A stretch of 8,021 bases of DNA. Origin: an uncultured Caulobacteraceae bacterium. GTDB lineage: Bacteria > Pseudomonadota > Alphaproteobacteria > Caulobacterales > Caulobacteraceae. Each line of letters starts with the position of its first letter. Position 1 is the stretch's first letter. This document shows positions 6,188-8,021 of the stretch, piece by piece. The translations under genes were made by a program, and so were the position numbers. The stretch covers positions 1 to 8,021 of the forward strand of contig CAISGS010000332.1 of assembly GCA_903884915.1 (NCBI GenBank), in the 5' to 3' direction. The notes beneath the pieces are model-generated. The model did no database searches. It had not been told where the DNA came from and saw only the letters and a program-made list of their open reading frames with translations.

Positions 6188-7281
6188 CCATGTCTGGACC
6201 CTCTTCCCCGAACCCTCGATTGACCTCCGCAGAGGATACGGATCCGCGTTCGGCCCTGGGATCGAATGCGGGCGATCTCGCGACCCGATCGGTCTTGCCC
6301 CTCGTTGCCCACAAGGCTTCGGCCTCAGACGGACTTGGGTTGATATTGGGTATAGCTGCAATTGGGATTCTCGGGGTTGTGACCTTTCTGGGGGTCAATG
6401 GTGGCCGTCAAAAGCCAGCGCCCGAGCAGGCTGCGCCTGTGCAAGCCGTTGCTCAGGCTCCTGTGGTGCAACCGGTAGAGCAGGCCCCGCCTGTGCCGGT
6501 AGAAGCCATCACCCCGCCGCCCGCGCCATTACCGGTACCTGCGCCAGCACCGGTTGGGCTTGCTGGGCCCGCGGCCAATCCCTTTTCAACGCCGACGGTT
6601 CTGTTTGATGCCAGCGCCCTGCCGCCGTCTATTGTGCCGGGCCTGAGTCCAGCCGCAGCCTCCCCCGGCGGGCCCAATGATGAGTTCGCCGCCCGGGTTG
6701 GCGGTGTTGGCGGGGGCAGCGCCATTGCCGCAGCGGGCATAAATCCCAAGGCCACCGTGACCCAAGGCACCTTGATCCCGGCGGTCCTAGAGACGGCGAT
6801 CGATACGGATGTGCCCGGCTATCTTCGGGCCATCGTGTCCAGCGATGTGCGCAGTTTCGATGGAACGGTTGTCCTCATTCCCCATTCTTCGCGCCTGATC
6901 GGCCAGTATAAGAGTGGCATGCAGGCGGGCCAAAAGCGCGCCTATGTCATTTGGACCCGTCTGATCCGTCCTGATGGGGTGTCGGTCAATATCGCCTCGC
7001 CCGCCGTTGGGTTTGGCGGGGAGACCGGGCTGCCGGGGAAGGTCAACAACCATTTCTTCGAACGGTTCGGCTCAGCGATGCTTCTGTCGGTCATTGGCGG
7101 CATCTCCAGTTCGGGCAGTAACAATGCCACCGTGCTCATTGGCAGTCAGGCCCAGTCGGCCGCCGCCGCCGCCGTTGGTCAGTCCGGTCAGATTGGTCCG
7201 ACCATTCGCGTGCGCCAAGGCGAGCCCATTCGCGTCTTTACCGCGCGAGACCTCGACTTTTCGAAGGTCACAACCGAATGA
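6184..7281 (+). CDS. virB10: VirB10/TrbI-family T4SS scaffold protein
   Basis: VirB10 spans the envelope, anchored in the inner membrane and ending in the outer-membrane core, and transmits energy from the ATPases. The 365-residue protein has a cytoplasmic tail (1-49), one transmembrane helix (about 51-71), a proline-rich periplasmic linker (78-124) with many PAP, PVP and PPP steps, a Gly-rich segment (172-186), and the VirB10/TrbI domain from about 188 to 360. Family signatures in that domain are QGTLIPAVLETAIDTDVPG, the RLIGQYKSG region, VNNHFFERFGSAMLLS and the end QGEPIRVFTARDLDF. ATG 6184 makes an ATGA overlap with virB9, but the purine run AGGGGG (6176-6181) is only two bases from it and eight from a second in-frame ATG at 6190, which may be the real start and would remove two residues. 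Confidence 0.96.
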   Translation: MTMSGPSSPNPRLTSAEDTDPRSALGSNAGDLATRSVLPLVAHKASASDGLGLILGIAAIGILGVVTFLGVNGGRQKPAPEQAAPVQAVAQAPVVQPVEQAPPVPVEAITPPPAPLPVPAPAPVGLAGPAANPFSTPTVLFDASALPPSIVPGLSPAAASPGGPNDEFAARVGGVGGGSAIAAAGINPKATVTQGTLIPAVLETAIDTDVPGYLRAIVSSDVRSFDGTVVLIPHSSRLIGQYKSGMQAGQKRAYVIWTRLIRPDGVSVNIASPAVGFGGETGLPGKVNNHFFERFGSAMLLSVIGGISSSGSNNATVLIGSQAQSAAAAAVGQSGQIGPTIRVRQGEPIRVFTARDLDFSKVTTE

Positions 7282-8021
7282 GCGACGCGGTTATTCATAA
7301 TCTTCACGGGGAAGAGGCCGTTCCGCTGATCCCGCGAAGCCACTATCTGGATGCCTATCTTGCCCCTTTCCAACCTTGGTTGGAAAAGCAGACCGTGACG
7401 GAGATCCTCGTCAACCGTCCAGGCGAGCTATGGATCGAGGATGCCACATGCAAGGGCATGCAGCGTATCGAGGTGCCTAAGGTCGACGATATGCTGTTGC
7501 AGCGGTTGTCAGAACAGGTCGCTCGCATCAGCCACCAAGGGATCAACCGGGAAAACCCCCTCCTGTCGGCCACCTTGCCAACCGGTGAACGGATCCAGCT
7601 TTGCGGTCCCCCCGCGACCCGCAGCCATTGGGCCTTGGCCATCCGGCGCCATCGGCTCTTGGATATCTCGCTGGAGTCCTATGATCCAGGTCCCCTCCAG
7701 CCGGTCGTGGACCATCCGCCAATCGATCCGTCGCTTGAGCCTATTCGGTTTTTGAGGGATGCCATTCGTCGGCGCCAAACCATCCTGATTTCGGGCGGGA
7801 CCTCGACCGGTAAGACGACCTTTCTCAATTCAATGTTGCGCGAAATTCCAAGCGAAGAGCGCGTCGTCCTTGTCGAAGATACGGCTGAGCTAAAGTTGGC
7901 GGGAGCCAACGGCGTGGGCTTGATTGCGGTCAAGGGCGAGACGGGCGAGGCGCGGATATCCACGGACGACCTATTGCAAGCGGCCTTGCGCCTGCGTCCT
8001 GACCGGATTGTCTTGGGGGAA
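7278..8021 (+). CDS. virB11: VirB11 secretion ATPase, N-terminal part (3' end outside window)
   Basis: VirB11 is a hexameric AAA-type ATPase of the secretion superfamily at the cytoplasmic base of the channel, switching between pilus assembly and substrate transfer. The frame is open from ATG 7278 to the last base, giving 248 residues. It shows an N-terminal domain with TVTEILVNRPGELWIE, then Walker A GGTSTGKT at 173-180, the Asp box VLVEDTAEL, and the LRLRPDRIVLGE segment leading into Walker B, exactly where the window stops. Family members are around 330-345 residues, so roughly the last quarter, with the end of the ATPase core, is missing here. AAGG (7264-7267) lies about ten bases before the ATG, which overlaps the virB10 stop (ATGA). 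No break or unusual residue is seen in the visible part. Confidence 0.97.
   Translation, partial: MSDAVIHNLHGEEAVPLIPRSHYLDAYLAPFQPWLEKQTVTEILVNRPGELWIEDATCKGMQRIEVPKVDDMLLQRLSEQVARISHQGINRENPLLSATLPTGERIQLCGPPATRSHWALAIRRHRLLDISLESYDPGPLQPVVDHPPIDPSLEPIRFLRDAIRRRQTILISGGTSTGKTTFLNSMLREIPSEERVVLVEDTAELKLAGANGVGLIAVKGETGEARISTDDLLQAALRLRPDRIVLGE

Noticed and set aside
6415..6560. Repetitive-looking DNA (recurring GCGCCTGTG/CCGGTA-like units) considered as a tandem repeat
   Set aside because: It is explained by the degenerate proline-rich linker of VirB10. Units vary in length and sequence, so this is not a DNA repeat array or CRISPR.

Overview
The window is most of a virB-type type IV secretion system (T4SS) operon. 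It runs left to right on the + strand, immediately downstream of the 3' end of a TonB-dependent outer-membrane receptor gene. Dense coding, moderately high G+C, the receptor's C-terminus and the style of the VirB proteins suggest an alphaproteobacterium. Sphingomonadales or Caulobacterales is the most likely placement, but this is an inference from protein style and not from any marker gene.

Layout. Positions 2-346 encode the last 114 residues of the TonB-dependent receptor. Positions 347-541 are the only substantial gap. It holds a GC-rich hairpin that could terminate the receptor transcript, weak promoter-like sequence, and a second hairpin that covers one of two candidate virB1 start codons. 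Then come eight tightly packed genes: virB1 (lytic transglycosylase), virB2 (pilin), virB3 (inner-membrane subunit), virB4 (assembly ATPase), virB6 (polytopic membrane channel subunit), virB9 and virB10 (outer-membrane core complex) and virB11 (hexameric ATPase, cut by the window end inside its Walker B region). Five of the seven gene junctions are 4-base ATGA stop/start overlaps, so the set is almost certainly one translationally coupled operon.

How they work together. VirB1 opens the peptidoglycan. VirB4 and VirB11 power assembly and transport at the inner membrane together with VirB3 and VirB6. VirB10 spans from the inner membrane to the outer-membrane core that it forms with VirB9. VirB2 is the pilus subunit.

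Points worth noting. There is no virB5, virB7 or virB8 between virB1 and virB11, and no space for one. The predicted mature VirB2 begins with Gln and ends with Gly, as does the cyclic T-pilin of Agrobacterium. No coupling protein (VirD4), relaxase, origin of transfer, insertion sequence, tRNA or CRISPR array is visible, so the window does not show whether the system is conjugative or effector-delivering, or whether it is chromosomal or mobile. I see a well-recognised family arrangement with some variations, not a wholly new system.
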